In this document: positions 41,323 through 50,083 of the stretch, piece after piece
Layout of the letters: each line of letters begins with the position of its first letter
How positions within the stretch are numbered: the first letter of the stretch is position 1
From: Bradyrhizobium sp. OK095
Lineage (GTDB): Bacteria > Pseudomonadota > Alphaproteobacteria > Rhizobiales > Xanthobacteraceae
Direction of reading: 5' to 3'
Assembly (NCBI RefSeq): GCF_900109945.1
Contig: NZ_FOBX01000008.1
Location: 248,001 to 312,000 of the forward strand
Length of the DNA: 64,000 nt
Notes under the pieces: model-generated
Seen by the model: the letters and a program-made list of their open reading frames with translations, nothing else
Told to the model about the DNA's origin: nothing
The model's database searches: none
Made by a program: the position numbers and the translations under genes

Positions 41323-42399
41323 ATGAGTCTTAGCCTGCCGGACTTTCGCCGCAAATGGTCTTGTCGCGGCTATATGTCCGCCCGCGCGGCAATGGTTACC
41401 GCCGCGCTGGGGCTAGCGCTTGTGCTCGGGGATCGGGCGGAGGCGCGAAAATATGCTGCGCCGCTGGATATCTTTGGCCTTGGTACGCCGCGGCCGCGCG
41501 CAGCGGTTCATTCCGCCAGGATACCGCTACCAAAACCCCGCCCGGAGGAGGCCCCTAAATCAACGGACGAGGCCCCGGAGGCCGAGGGGAAGCCGTCTCC
41601 TGACAAGCCCGGCGCCAACAAGCCCGCCGAGGCTGCGTCGCCTCCCGAGAAGCAGCTTTCGGCCTGTCGGCTCGGGCTGACCGAGGAAATCGCGATCGCC
41701 CCCTCCATACCCGATATCCGCGGCCCCGGTGCCTGCGGCGGCGAGGATCTGGTGCGGCTGGAGGCGATCGTGCTGCCTGACAAGCGCAAGGTGCCGGTCA
41801 AGCCGGCGGCGATCCTCCGCTGCACCATGGCATCCGCGATCGCCGATTGGGTGCGCAAGGACATGGTGCCGCTGGCCACCAGCCTCGGCTCGACCATCAG
41901 CGATCTCGACAATTTCGACAGCTTCGAGTGCCGCGGCCGCAACCGCATCGTTGGCGCCATGCTGTCCGAGCACGGCAAGGCCAACGCCCTCGACGTCCGC
42001 GCCATCAAGCTCGCCAACGGCCAGTCGATCGGCCTCACCGACCGGACCCTGTCGCGCGACGTGCGCGAGCGCGTGCTGCATTCGGTCTGCTCGCGGTTTT
42101 CCACCGTGCTCGGCCCGGGATCGGACTGGTACCACGAGGACCATATCCATCTCGATCTCGCGCAGCGGCGTAACGACTACCGGATCTGCCAGTGGAATGT
42201 CTGGGATCCCCTGCCGCAGGTCGCACCGCTCTTGCCGGCGGAACGGCCCGAGGAGGCGCCGCCGCGCGAGGTCGCGGCCAAGCCTGAAGCAAAGGACGGA
42301 GCTGATGACGCGGCGGCGGAGAAGTCCCCTGCGCCTTCGGACAAGTCGGTGCCGGAGAAGGGGCAGCCGTCTAAGCCGGCAACAAAAAAGCGCCGGTAA
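41323..42399 (+). CDS. Extensin-like family exported protein
   Basis: ATG 41323 gives 358 residues; ATG 41374 (MSARAAMVTAALGLALVLG) would place the signal peptide at the very N-terminus and may be the true start. After a Pro/Lys-rich linker comes the Extensin-like_C domain (about 120-290): CRLGLTEEI, CGGEDLVRLEAI, FECRGRNR, SEHGKANALDVRAIKL and YHEDHIHLDLAQRR. The His/Asp pattern (HGKANALD, HEDHIHLD) resembles zinc peptidases of peptidoglycan, so it probably acts on the cell wall. The tail is Pro/Lys rich. Confidence 0.9.
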   Translation: MSLSLPDFRRKWSCRGYMSARAAMVTAALGLALVLGDRAEARKYAAPLDIFGLGTPRPRAAVHSARIPLPKPRPEEAPKSTDEAPEAEGKPSPDKPGANKPAEAASPPEKQLSACRLGLTEEIAIAPSIPDIRGPGACGGEDLVRLEAIVLPDKRKVPVKPAAILRCTMASAIADWVRKDMVPLATSLGSTISDLDNFDSFECRGRNRIVGAMLSEHGKANALDVRAIKLANGQSIGLTDRTLSRDVRERVLHSVCSRFSTVLGPGSDWYHEDHIHLDLAQRRNDYRICQWNVWDPLPQVAPLLPAERPEEAPPREVAAKPEAKDGADDAAAEKSPAPSDKSVPEKGQPSKPATKKRR

Positions 42400-42412
42400 A
42401 ACCGGCGCTTTT
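42386..42412 (+). terminator. Rho-independent terminator overlapping the stop codon
   Basis: AAAAGCGCCGGT (42386-42397) and ACCGGCGCTTTT (42401-42412) form a perfect 12-bp stem around AAA. The left arm encodes the last residues and part of the stop codon of the extensin-like gene. Confidence 0.9.
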
Positions 42413-42436
42413 GCATGTCTAGAGATCAAAAGGCGA

Positions 42437-43123
42437 TCAGTTGCTACCTGCCTGGCCGGTTCCACCGCCCTGCAGCGCAAGGCGCGAATTGTAGGGCGAG
42501 TCGCCATGCTTGGGCTCGAGCACGACCACGATGGTGCCGAGCTTGACGCGGCCGTAGAGATCGATCGCGTCCTCATTGGTCATGCGGATGCAGCCCGACG
42601 AGATCGAGGCGCCGATATATTCCGGCTGGTTGGTACCGTGGATGCGGAATAGCGTGTCCTTGCCGCCGGAGTAGAGATACATCGCGCGCGAGCCCATCGG
42701 ATTGTCCGGACCGGGCGCAACGAACGTCGGCACGCCCAGACGCGAAATCTCGCCGGGGGTGGGGTGCCATGCCGGCCACTCGGTCATGCTGCCGACCTTG
42801 GCGATGCCCGACCATGCCATGGCCTCTTCGCCGACGGTGATGCCGTAGCGGATCGCCTTGCCGCCATCCATCACGTAATAGAGGTAGTGATTGTCGGAAT
42901 CGACGACGATCGAGCCCGCCGACTCCTTGCGGTGGTAGTCGACGATGGCGCGGCGGAACGGCTCCGCGACCGGAGTGTTCTCGTACCGAACCTTGGCAAG
43001 GAGTTCCTTGTCTTTCGGCTTGAAGGCCTTGGTGTCGGTCGCTTCAAAATGTGTGGCCTGCATGCAGCCCGACAGCATCACGCCAGCGGCCAAGATACCC
43101 AGCATAACTTTCAGCGACGACAT
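42437..43123 (-). CDS. L,D-transpeptidase lipoprotein (YkuD family)
   Basis: ATG 43123 gives 228 residues with a lipobox (LGILAAGVMLSGC, Cys19). The YkuD domain (about 75-215) has IVVDSDNHYLYYV, ITVGEEAMAWSG and the active-site HGTNQPEYIGASISSGCIRM, with catalytic His, Ser, Gly and Cys. It makes 3-3 cross-links or anchors proteins to peptidoglycan in the periplasm. The opposite, convergent gene is also a cell-wall enzyme. Confidence 0.93.
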   Translation of the reverse strand: MSSLKVMLGILAAGVMLSGCMQATHFEATDTKAFKPKDKELLAKVRYENTPVAEPFRRAIVDYHRKESAGSIVVDSDNHYLYYVMDGGKAIRYGITVGEEAMAWSGIAKVGSMTEWPAWHPTPGEISRLGVPTFVAPGPDNPMGSRAMYLYSGGKDTLFRIHGTNQPEYIGASISSGCIRMTNEDAIDLYGRVKLGTIVVVLEPKHGDSPYNSRLALQGGGTGQAGSN

Positions 43124-43450
43124 GATTTGGTTCCAATCGACAACAACAAACTTGCGTGGAGCTTGAGCCAAGCCCAAAGACCACGATTCCGTTGACCCTA
43201 TTATCGTTGAAATCTGCCACAATTCCAGCCTTTCGGACCTTTTCCCGCGATGCGAGACCTCACCTGTGGCTTTTTTGCCGCAAATTTTGCGGCCGGGAGC
43301 CGATTTTAGGGCAAGGCATGCCGAACTGTCGATTCCGGGCCACGGTGTCGCCACAAATGCAAACGCTCCGTTAATGTGCTTGTCATCATGAACTTGTCAG
43401 AATCGCGCTAAGGGCTGTCATTCTGTCGCAGGCCCTTGCTGGAGTTGTGC
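43124..43450. other. 327-base divergent intergenic region
   Basis: This gap between the L,D-transpeptidase and corA must hold both promoters. I see no gene in it. A direct repeat CTTGTCA occurs at 43379-43385 and 43393-43399, 52-72 bases before the corA start, and might be a regulator site. No riboswitch-like fold (for example a Mg2+ sensor) is evident by eye. Confidence 0.5.
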
Positions 43451-44428
43451 ATGTTTTCTGTGTTCGTTCCCTCCGAGTCCTCCCTCAAGAAGGCTGTGGT
43501 CGAGGATCTCGCGGCGGTGCCGGAGCACGCGGTGTGGATTGACCTGTTCAACCCGACCGCGGCCGAGGACAAGGCCGTGGAGAAGCTCTCGGGGATCGCG
43601 ATCCCGACCCGGGAGGACATGCAGGAGATCGAGATCTCCAGCCGGCTCTATATCGAGAACGGCGCCCGCTACATGACGGCGACGCTGATGTGCCAATCCG
43701 ATACCGACATGCCGCGGACCACGCCGGTGACCTTCATTCTCGGCGACCATCGCCTGGTGACGGTGCGCTACGACCAGCCCAAGCCGTTCGCGCTGGTGGA
43801 AGCCAAGCTTGCCCGGTCCTGCGCGCCGGCCGTCACCGGCGAGATGGTGCTGATGGAACTGCTGGACGCGGTGATCGACCGCTGCGCCGACATTTTGGAA
43901 CGCGCCGGGGCCGATGTCGATCAGGTCTCCCACGACATCTTCGAACCCGAGAGCGAGCGCCACGGCCACGCCAAGCAATACTCGCAAATCCTGATCTCGA
44001 TCGGCCGCAAGGGCGATCTGACCTCCAAGGTCCGCGAAAGCCTGGTGTCGATCGGCCGCGTCGTCACCTTCCTTTCGGCGATCGTGGAAGGCGTGAAATG
44101 GTCGAAGGACATGCGCGAGCAGCTCAAGACCATGCAGCGCGACGTCGCCTCGCTGACCGACCACGCCTCCTATCTCTCCAGCAAGATCACCTTCGTGCTC
44201 GACGCCATGCTCGGCGTCGTCAATCTCGAACAGAACAACATCATCAAGCTGTTTTCGGTCATGGCCGTTGTCCTGATGCCGCCGACGCTGATCGCTTCGA
44301 TCTACGGCATGAACTTCAAGGCGATGCCGGAGCTCGAATGGGCGCATGGTTATCCGTTTGCGCTCGTGCTGATGCTGTGCGCCGCGATCGTTCCGTACTG
44401 GATCTTCAAGTGGAAGAAGTGGCTGTAG
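43451..44428 (+). CDS. corA: CorA-family Mg2+/divalent cation channel
   Basis: ATG 43451 gives 325 residues. The N-terminal cytoplasmic domain (1-260) leads into two membrane helices with the signature YGMNF after the first (PPTLIASIYGMNFKAMPELE) and a basic C-terminus KWKKWL. These are the hallmarks of the pentameric CorA channel. Length is normal. Monocistronic; followed by a dispersed repeat. Confidence 0.95.
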   Translation: MFSVFVPSESSLKKAVVEDLAAVPEHAVWIDLFNPTAAEDKAVEKLSGIAIPTREDMQEIEISSRLYIENGARYMTATLMCQSDTDMPRTTPVTFILGDHRLVTVRYDQPKPFALVEAKLARSCAPAVTGEMVLMELLDAVIDRCADILERAGADVDQVSHDIFEPESERHGHAKQYSQILISIGRKGDLTSKVRESLVSIGRVVTFLSAIVEGVKWSKDMREQLKTMQRDVASLTDHASYLSSKITFVLDAMLGVVNLEQNNIIKLFSVMAVVLMPPTLIASIYGMNFKAMPELEWAHGYPFALVLMLCAAIVPYWIFKWKKWL

Positions 44429-44532
44429 AGCACGATCCGGACCCGAAGGGCCGCGTAGCGCAAAGTGTGTAGCGGTTTTCCCTCGCGACAAACGCGGAAC
44501 GCGTTTGCGCGGAGATCACGCTCAAACAAAGA
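44428..44532. repeat. Dispersed intergenic repeat, GATCCGGA type (diverged copy)
   Basis: Starts GAGCACGATCCGGACC and ends GATCACGCTCAAACAAAG, with AGCGGTTTTCC in the middle, so the ends are inverted copies (GAGCrygATC...GATcryGCTC). An internal palindrome AAACGCGGAACGCGTTT lies near 44490-44506. Related copies are at 47761 and 62298. Confidence 0.7.
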
Positions 44533-44717
44533 TACCTACCGAGACCTTACGCTGGTCGCAGAGACACCGCGGTTGGTGTCGCAGAATAGAGCGGGATTGA
44601 GGCCGCGCGGTGATGCGTGTCCCCCGCCCCAATTCCTCCGGTAAAATTTGAGCGGTGGGCTGAACGTTTGCGCGAAACTTGTCTGCGATAAGTAGCGTGT
44701 AGCCGCGAGGAAAAGCC

Positions 44718-44951
44718 ATGGTTGAGAAACACATAACGTCGCCCCGCAACGTCATCGATCTGGCGAACTATCGCCAGGTCCTGGCGAGCGGCAAGGCGTC
44801 GTCGATGTCGGCACGGATGTGCCGGCACTGTGGTGCTCCGCTGCTCGACGGTGAGAACGACGACGACTGCTCGACTGCAATCGATGCTGCAGCTCCAAAT
44901 GCTGCAGCGCCAAGACTGCGCGAACAGCCGCGTCGGTTTCGCGCCGATTGA
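44718..44951 (+). CDS. Small CxxC protein
   Basis: A 77-residue protein starting MVEKHITSPRNVIDLANYRQ, with MCRHCGAPLLDGENDDDC in the middle. The CxxC and a later Cys could bind zinc or iron, but a four-ligand ribbon is not complete. The C-terminus is Ala/Arg rich. The DLANYR and CRHCGA phrases recur in Bradyrhizobium small proteins as I recall. Function unknown. Confidence 0.7.
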   Translation: MVEKHITSPRNVIDLANYRQVLASGKASSMSARMCRHCGAPLLDGENDDDCSTAIDAAAPNAAAPRLREQPRRFRAD

Positions 44952-45030
44952 GAACGGAAGATAAGGGCGATCCAGGTCTTGCGGCGGCTTTGTCTGGATC
45001 GCCTTGCTTCCGTCTTTCTCGACGATTCAC

Positions 45031-45801
45031 CTAACACTTCACGATCTGCGCCGTCGAGACAACGGTCTCGGCGATCATGCCGTCGCGGCTGAACGACGCG
45101 AGGTGCTCTTCGACATCGCGCGGCATCGCCTCGACGTTCTCGCCCAGCGCTTCCGGTGAGGACGACGAGTAGGTGAGCACGCGTTGCGTCAGGTCCTGCA
45201 CACTGACCGTGTAGCTGGTCTCGACTGTGACGAGCTCGGTGGACTGAAAGGCACTCCCGCGAAAGAACGCCGGCAGGTCGCGATGGGTGCGTGTGCCCGT
45301 GCCTGCCTCCTCCCAGAGCTTGGCCGGCGACCAGCGGCGGCGGACTTCGTTGTAGCCAGCGAGCCACGGATTGCTGCCGTCGGTGGCCGAGAACGAGGCG
45401 CAGATCACAACTGCGCCGTCGCGCGCGACCAGCTCTTCAAGCCGTGCCAGCGTCGGCTCACGATCCATCCAGTGCAGCGCGCGGCCGATCGTCACGACGT
45501 CGAATGTACCGATGCCGGGGCTAAGCGTCTCGGCCTTGCCTTCGATCAGCGTCAGCGCGTGGCCCGCGCTCGCAGCCGCGCGTCGCGCCGCATCGAGCAT
45601 CGCGGTCTCAGGGTCGACGCCGACGATGCGGCCGACATAGGAGGCGAAGCCGAGCGCCAGCAGTCCGGGGCCGGTGCCGAGGTCGATCAAGCTGCCCTGT
45701 TTGGAGAGGCCGAGCTTCTGGGCGACGCTGCGAAAGAATTCGCTCGGGTAGGGCGGTCGCAAGTGCTCGTAGAGTGACGCAGTGCTCGCGAACCGGCCCA
45801 T
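45031..45801 (-). CDS. SAM-dependent methyltransferase (class I)
   Basis: The 256-residue protein has motif I DLGTGPGLLALGF, motif II acidic residue in VGVDPETAMLDAAR, and TIGRALHWMDRE near motif IV, typical of Methyltransf_11/25 proteins. The N-terminal FASTASLYEHLRPPYPSEFF is found in small-molecule methyltransferases. Substrate unknown. It is third in a row of same-strand genes (pdxH, SDR, this) separated by 16-21 bases, probably one operon. Confidence 0.88.
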   Translation of the reverse strand: MGRFASTASLYEHLRPPYPSEFFRSVAQKLGLSKQGSLIDLGTGPGLLALGFASYVGRIVGVDPETAMLDAARRAAASAGHALTLIEGKAETLSPGIGTFDVVTIGRALHWMDREPTLARLEELVARDGAVVICASFSATDGSNPWLAGYNEVRRRWSPAKLWEEAGTGTRTHRDLPAFFRGSAFQSTELVTVETSYTVSVQDLTQRVLTYSSSSPEALGENVEAMPRDVEEHLASFSRDGMIAETVVSTAQIVKC

Positions 45802-45817
45802 GTTTCGCCTGCCCGGC

Positions 45818-46576
45818 CTACACGTGCTGGCCGCCGTTGATGTGGATCTCGGCGCCGTTGACGTAGGACGAGGTGTCCGTGCACAGCACGTAGATGATCT
45901 TGGCGACCTCGTCGGGCGTGCCGAGGCGGTGCAACGGGATCTGCTGCTCGACGATCTTCTCGGTGCCCGGCGACAGGATCGAGGTGTCGATCTCGCCCGG
46001 CGCGATCGCGTTGACGCGCACGCCGACGCGGCCGAAGTCCGAGGCCATTTCGCGCGTCAGCGATGCGAGCGCGGCCTTCGAGGTCGCGTAGGCGGCGCCC
46101 GCGAACGGATGCACGCGTGAGCCCGCGATCGAGGTGACGTTCACCACCGAGCCTTTGGCTGTCTTCAATTCCTCGATCAGCCCACGCGCGATCATGATCG
46201 GCGCGAAGAAGTTGACATGGAAGACGTGTGTCCAGGTGTCGAGGTCGGTGTCGATCGAGCCGAGCCGGGAGCCGCCCGGTCCCTTCGGCGAGATCGCGGC
46301 GTTGTTGACCAGGGCATGCAGCATGCCGCCTTCGAGACGGTCGCGAATGTCGTTGATCGCGCGCGCGGTATCGGTGGGGTTGCCGAGATCGACCTGGATG
46401 TGATCCTCAGGGCCGGCGTCCCATGGACAATCCTCGGGGAAGGGATGCCGCGAGCAGGTGATGACACGCCACCCCGCCGACGAGAAGCGGATCACGGTGG
46501 CATGGCCGATGCCGCGGCTTGCTCCAGTCAGGAGCAGCGTGCGACGCGGCGCATTGGACGAATGCGGCATGGACAT
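45818..46576 (-). CDS. SDR-family oxidoreductase
   Basis: A 252-residue classical short-chain dehydrogenase: TGASRGIGHATV, VNNAAIS, TSIAGSRVHPFAGAAYATSK with Ser and YxxxK intact, and APGEIDTSI. C-terminal HINGGQHV is typical. NAD(P)-dependent; substrate unknown. ATG 46576 or 46570. Lies between pdxH and the methyltransferase gene in a probable operon. Confidence 0.92.
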   Translation of the reverse strand: MSMPHSSNAPRRTLLLTGASRGIGHATVIRFSSAGWRVITCSRHPFPEDCPWDAGPEDHIQVDLGNPTDTARAINDIRDRLEGGMLHALVNNAAISPKGPGGSRLGSIDTDLDTWTHVFHVNFFAPIMIARGLIEELKTAKGSVVNVTSIAGSRVHPFAGAAYATSKAALASLTREMASDFGRVGVRVNAIAPGEIDTSILSPGTEKIVEQQIPLHRLGTPDEVAKIIYVLCTDTSSYVNGAEIHINGGQHV

Positions 46577-46597
46577 CTTTCAGGTCGGCCCAAAGCT

Positions 46598-47239
46598 TTA
46601 GGGATACATCCGCGTCTTGGACCACGGTTGGCCAGCCGCGTCACGGCGAAATTCGATGCGGTCGTGCAGGCGGAATGGGCGGTCATGCCAGAACTCGATA
46701 CGCGCCGGCGTGATGCGCCAGCCGCTCCAGCCCGGCGGCCGCGGCACCTCGCCGATGATGTGCTTGGCCGCAACCTTCGCAATGGCTTGCTCGAAGGCGA
46801 AGCGGCTCTCCAGCGCCTCGGACTGCTTGCTCGCCCAGGCGCCGATCTGCGCCTGCTTGGGGCGGGTCGCGAAATAGGAATCGGCCTCGGCTTCGGTCAC
46901 CGGCGTCACGTTGCCGCGGATGCGGACCTGACGGCGCAGCGACTTCCAGTGAAAAAGTAACGCGGCCTTAGGATTTGCGGCGAGTTCGCGGCCCTTTTGG
47001 CTGGCGATGTGGCTGTAGAAGACGAAACCCTCGGTATCGAAGCCCTTCATCAGCACCATGCGCACGTCCGGAAGGCCGTCCGCGTCGACCGTTGCGAGAG
47101 CCATGGCGTTCGGATCGTTCGGCTCGCTCTTGATCGCCTCGTTCAGCCAGGCCTCGAACAGCGCAAATGGCTCGTCAGCGGCGGTGAAATCACCGGATGT
47201 TAAGGGTGTCTGGTGTTTCATCGAGGTCGTGTCGGTCAT
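46598..47239 (-). CDS. pdxH: Pyridoxamine 5'-phosphate oxidase
   Basis: The 213-residue flavoprotein oxidises PNP/PMP to pyridoxal phosphate with FMN. Motifs: MALATVDADGLPDVRMVLMK, FVFYSHIASQKGRELAANP, FHWKSLRRQVRIRG, and the C-terminal EFWHDRPFRLHDRIEFRRD and KTRMYP. Length matches the family. First gene of a likely operon with an SDR and a methyltransferase; a functional link is not evident. Confidence 0.96.
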   Translation of the reverse strand: MTDTTSMKHQTPLTSGDFTAADEPFALFEAWLNEAIKSEPNDPNAMALATVDADGLPDVRMVLMKGFDTEGFVFYSHIASQKGRELAANPKAALLFHWKSLRRQVRIRGNVTPVTEAEADSYFATRPKQAQIGAWASKQSEALESRFAFEQAIAKVAAKHIIGEVPRPPGWSGWRITPARIEFWHDRPFRLHDRIEFRRDAAGQPWSKTRMYP

Positions 47240-47352
47240 GTCTGGAGTCCGAGTTGCGTCCCGCGGCCCAAAACGCGTTGTTGTCCGCTACCGCCCTATA
47301 TAGGGCATGGGGGTGCGTTGGCCTATCGGCGATCCGCCCGTCCGGCTTTGTC

Positions 47353-47760
47353 ATGACGATGATTCTGATCGGACTTGGCTCCGGCGGTTGCAGCTTTTCC
47401 CGCAACGACACCAACGCCTATGCCAAGGCCGACGACAGCGACCTCACCGGTTCGATCGCGCGACCGGCCAAGGAGGCCGCACCGACCGAGACCGATCTCG
47501 CCTTCGCCCGCAACGCCGCCTCCGACGTGCTGAGCAAGGGCGACAAGGATGCCAGCCAGCACTGGGAAAATCCGGAAACCGGAGCGCGGGGCTCGGTCAC
47601 GCCGATCGCGCAATCCTATGCCGCCGAGGATGGCCGCAAATGCCGCGATTTCCTGGCGAGCTATGTCAACGGCAGCACCGAAAGCTGGCTCCAGGGCGCC
47701 GGATGCCAAAGCAGCCGTGGCCGTTGGGAGATTCATACGCTAAAGCCGTGGCGGAGCTGA
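47353..47760 (+). CDS. Lipoprotein of the 17-kDa surface-antigen (RT0821/Lpp0805) type
   Basis: ATG 47353 gives 135 residues with a very short hydrophobic leader and a lipobox-like GLGSGGC (Cys13). The C-terminal part has HWENPETGARGSVTPIAQSY, DGRKCRDFLASYV and GRWEIH, the surface-antigen domain pattern with two conserved Cys. The leader lacks a basic residue, so a start upstream with a non-ATG codon is possible. Divergent from pdxH. Outer-membrane lipoprotein, role unknown. Confidence 0.75.
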   Translation: MTMILIGLGSGGCSFSRNDTNAYAKADDSDLTGSIARPAKEAAPTETDLAFARNAASDVLSKGDKDASQHWENPETGARGSVTPIAQSYAAEDGRKCRDFLASYVNGSTESWLQGAGCQSSRGRWEIHTLKPWRS

Positions 47761-47816
47761 GCATGATCCGGAAAAGTGGAACCGGTTTTCCGATAAGATC
47801 ATGCTCCAAACGTAGA
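47761..47816. repeat. Dispersed intergenic repeat, GCATGATCCGGAAAAGTG type
   Basis: GCATGATCCGGAAAAGTGG...CCGGTTTTCCGATAAGATCATGC starts directly after a stop codon. GCATGATC and GATCATGC, and GGAAAA and TTTTCC, are inverted arms, so it folds as a hairpin. Nearly the same sequence occurs at 62299-62340. Confidence 0.85.
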
Positions 47817-47925
47817 GAATCGCTTCACTCGACTAGTTGCAAAAATGCCACTCCAACCCCACATGGTTTGCAGGTGGGGCGGGGAGCCCTTTGAACAATT
47901 CGATTCCTTGAAGGAGACGTGACGG

Positions 47926-48891
47926 ATGCGCGACCCCTATGAGGTCTTGGGGGTGCCGCGGAGCGCCAACGCTGCCGCGATCAAGAGTGCCTATCGCAAG
48001 CTCGCCAAGAAGCACCATCCCGACAGCAACAAGGACGACCCGAAGGCCGCCGACCACTTCTCCGAGATCAATTCGGCGAACGAGATCATCGGCGACGAGG
48101 ACAAGCGCAAGCAGTTCGACCGCGGCGAGATCGGTGCCGACGGCAAGCCGCGCTTCCAAGGCCATCCGGGCGGCGGCGGGCCGCGTGGGCGCGCGGGTCC
48201 CGGCGGCTTCGAGAACTATACGTTCCGCGGCGGTGGCGCGGGCCCAGGCCAGGGCACGGGCGGGTTCGAGGACATCCTCAACAGCATGTTCGGCGGTGGG
48301 GTGCGCGGCGCGCGACCCGGGGCCGGCGGCAATCCCCAGTTCGAATTCGATACTGGCGGGGTCGGGCTGGATCTCGACGTCAACGTCGCCATGTCCGTCT
48401 CGCTGGAAGAGTCGGTCAAGGGTGGCGAGAAGCGCGTCCGGCTGCCGAACGGCAAGGAGCTCAACGTCAAGATTCCGGCCGGCGTGGCGGAAGCCCAGCA
48501 GATCCGGCTGAGGGGGCAGGGCGAGAGCGCCCAGGGCCATCCGCCCGGCGATCTCCTGATCACCATCAGCATTGCGCCGCACCCGTTCTTCAAGGTCGAA
48601 GGCGCCGACCTGCGGATCGATCTGCCGATCACGCTCTACGAGGCGGTGCTCGGCGGCAAGGTTCGCGTGCCCACCCTTGGCAATATCGTGGAGCTGTCGG
48701 TCCCGAAAAACACCTCCAGCGGCCGGACCTTCCGTCTCAAAGGTAAGGGCTTGCCGAAAACGGGCGGAACCGGGGATCTCTTCGTCGCCATCAGGATTAT
48801 GCTACCGGACGGGAACGACGCCGAGCTTGAGGCATTGATGGAGAAGTGGCGGGACCAGCACCCCTACAATCCACGTAGCGGGCTTGGTTAG
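47926..48891 (+). CDS. DnaJ-class chaperone without zinc domain (CbpA-like)
   Basis: The 321-residue protein has a J-domain (1-70; DPYEVLGVPRSANAAAIKSA, HPD near residue 33), a Gly/Arg-rich linker (80-140) and two DnaJ C-terminal beta domains (VSLEESVKGGEKRVRLPNGK, ADLRIDLPITLYEAVLGGKV). The CxxCxGxG zinc region is absent, which places it with CbpA-type Hsp40s. It should stimulate DnaK under stress. Monocistronic. Confidence 0.94.
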   Translation: MRDPYEVLGVPRSANAAAIKSAYRKLAKKHHPDSNKDDPKAADHFSEINSANEIIGDEDKRKQFDRGEIGADGKPRFQGHPGGGGPRGRAGPGGFENYTFRGGGAGPGQGTGGFEDILNSMFGGGVRGARPGAGGNPQFEFDTGGVGLDLDVNVAMSVSLEESVKGGEKRVRLPNGKELNVKIPAGVAEAQQIRLRGQGESAQGHPPGDLLITISIAPHPFFKVEGADLRIDLPITLYEAVLGGKVRVPTLGNIVELSVPKNTSSGRTFRLKGKGLPKTGGTGDLFVAIRIMLPDGNDAELEALMEKWRDQHPYNPRSGLG

Positions 48892-49209
48892 GGCGAGATC
48901 GAACTGAAGGGGTTTCTCCTAAAGGCTGAGCATTCTCCCGGCAGGATGATGCTCATCATACACGTGAAGCGTGGTAGCGCTTCGACGCTCGACGTATCGG
49001 CTGTCCGGCGGGGCAGCCGATAAAAAGGTGCGGCCTCGAGAGGGGGACCAGCGCGGTACCAAAAACCCCAATCGAGGCCGCCCGCGTCGATCGGCGGATC
49101 GAACGCCGCTCATAATCGCGTGATCACCCGGTGCGATAATGAGACGCGCCCATGTCTTGATTCCAAATTTTCAATGACGGAATCGAGGCACCGCGTTCTG
49201 TGCGGTTGT
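48892..49209. other. 318-base intergenic region with structured element at 49030-49081
   Basis: No convincing gene lies here. Several inverted repeats stand out: CGGCTG...CAGCCG near 48999-49020; GCGGCCTCGA (49030-49039) with TCGAGGCCGC (49072-49081), enclosing GGGG and CCCC; and TCGATC-GGCG-GATCGA near 49087-49102. The middle one is a 10-bp perfect stem and could be the core of a small RNA. The ends may act as terminators for the convergent genes. Confidence 0.5.
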
Positions 49210-49977
49210 TTAGCCGCCGTTTTTCTCTGCCTGGTCGTACACCGCCTGCGCCACCTTGGTCAGCCGCTCGCGGTCGCTGCCGCTGACGACGTAGCCGACG
49301 CCGCGCTCGGCCCAGAACAATGCGCCGTCCTTGTCCGTTTTCGCGTACCGCATCTGCGTTGCACCATTCTCGGTCTTGGCGGTGTAGATCGTATACCGCT
49401 CGCCCGAGGCGCCCTCATACATCAGGAAGGACGCCGGCCCGCTCGGTCCCGGCAACAGCCGGCCACCGACCAGCTTCAGCCCGCTCGCCTCCAAATTCGG
49501 CGCGAACACGGTCCAGCCGCAGCGCCGGGTCAGCCAGGCCTGAAGGTGGTCGCGCTCGTTGCCGCCGACCTCGACGGGGTGGCGGACCTCGACGACGTAG
49601 AGGCGGTGGGCGTCGAGCGCGTCCGTCGTAAAGCTCTGAAAGGTGGAGGGGGCGTTGGCGGCGCCATGCCCCACCCAGCCGGCGGTGCCGCCGGCGACGA
49701 AGGCGACCAGCACAGCAGCTGCGGCACCATAGAGCCATTGCCGGGGGCGGCGCTCCAGCCGCTCGAGCTCCAGCCGGGCCGGCACCGGCTCCTGGGCGAC
49801 ACTGTCGTAGCGCGCATGCAGCATCTCGGCCATGGCGCGCCAGGACTGCACCCGCTCGGCATCTTCGGGGTGGGCGGCAAGCCAGGCCTCGACGTCGGCG
49901 CGGCGCTCGGCCGGCAGCTCGCCGTCGACATAGGCGTGCAGCTCGTCTTCGGTAATCGGAATATTGCGGTCGTTCAT
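49210..49977 (-). CDS. Anti-sigma factor (membrane-anchored)
   Basis: ATG 49977 gives 255 residues. The N-terminal 70 residues (ITEDELHAYVDGELPAERRA, then helices) match the anti-sigma fold without the zinc cysteines. One membrane helix (about 82-106, LYGAAAAVLVAFVAGGTAGW) is followed by a periplasmic domain with FLMYEGASGERYTIYT. It lies 106 bases downstream of an ECF sigma gene and should hold that sigma factor at the membrane until a signal arrives. Confidence 0.9.
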   Translation of the reverse strand: MNDRNIPITEDELHAYVDGELPAERRADVEAWLAAHPEDAERVQSWRAMAEMLHARYDSVAQEPVPARLELERLERRPRQWLYGAAAAVLVAFVAGGTAGWVGHGAANAPSTFQSFTTDALDAHRLYVVEVRHPVEVGGNERDHLQAWLTRRCGWTVFAPNLEASGLKLVGGRLLPGPSGPASFLMYEGASGERYTIYTAKTENGATQMRYAKTDKDGALFWAERGVGYVVSGSDRERLTKVAQAVYDQAEKNGG

Positions 49978-50083
49978 ATCGGTCGTCTCTGGCTCTGCGG
50001 CCCAAAAAATCTGACGCGGTTCAACTGCGCTGCTTCTCTCTCCGTGCAGCGGATGCAGCACGCGCGATGCATCAACCCTGCCA

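Noticed and set aside
48919..49113. 64-codon minus-strand frame in the gap after the DnaJ-class gene
   Set aside because: Weak start, atypical composition and it runs through several hairpins; more likely noncoding.
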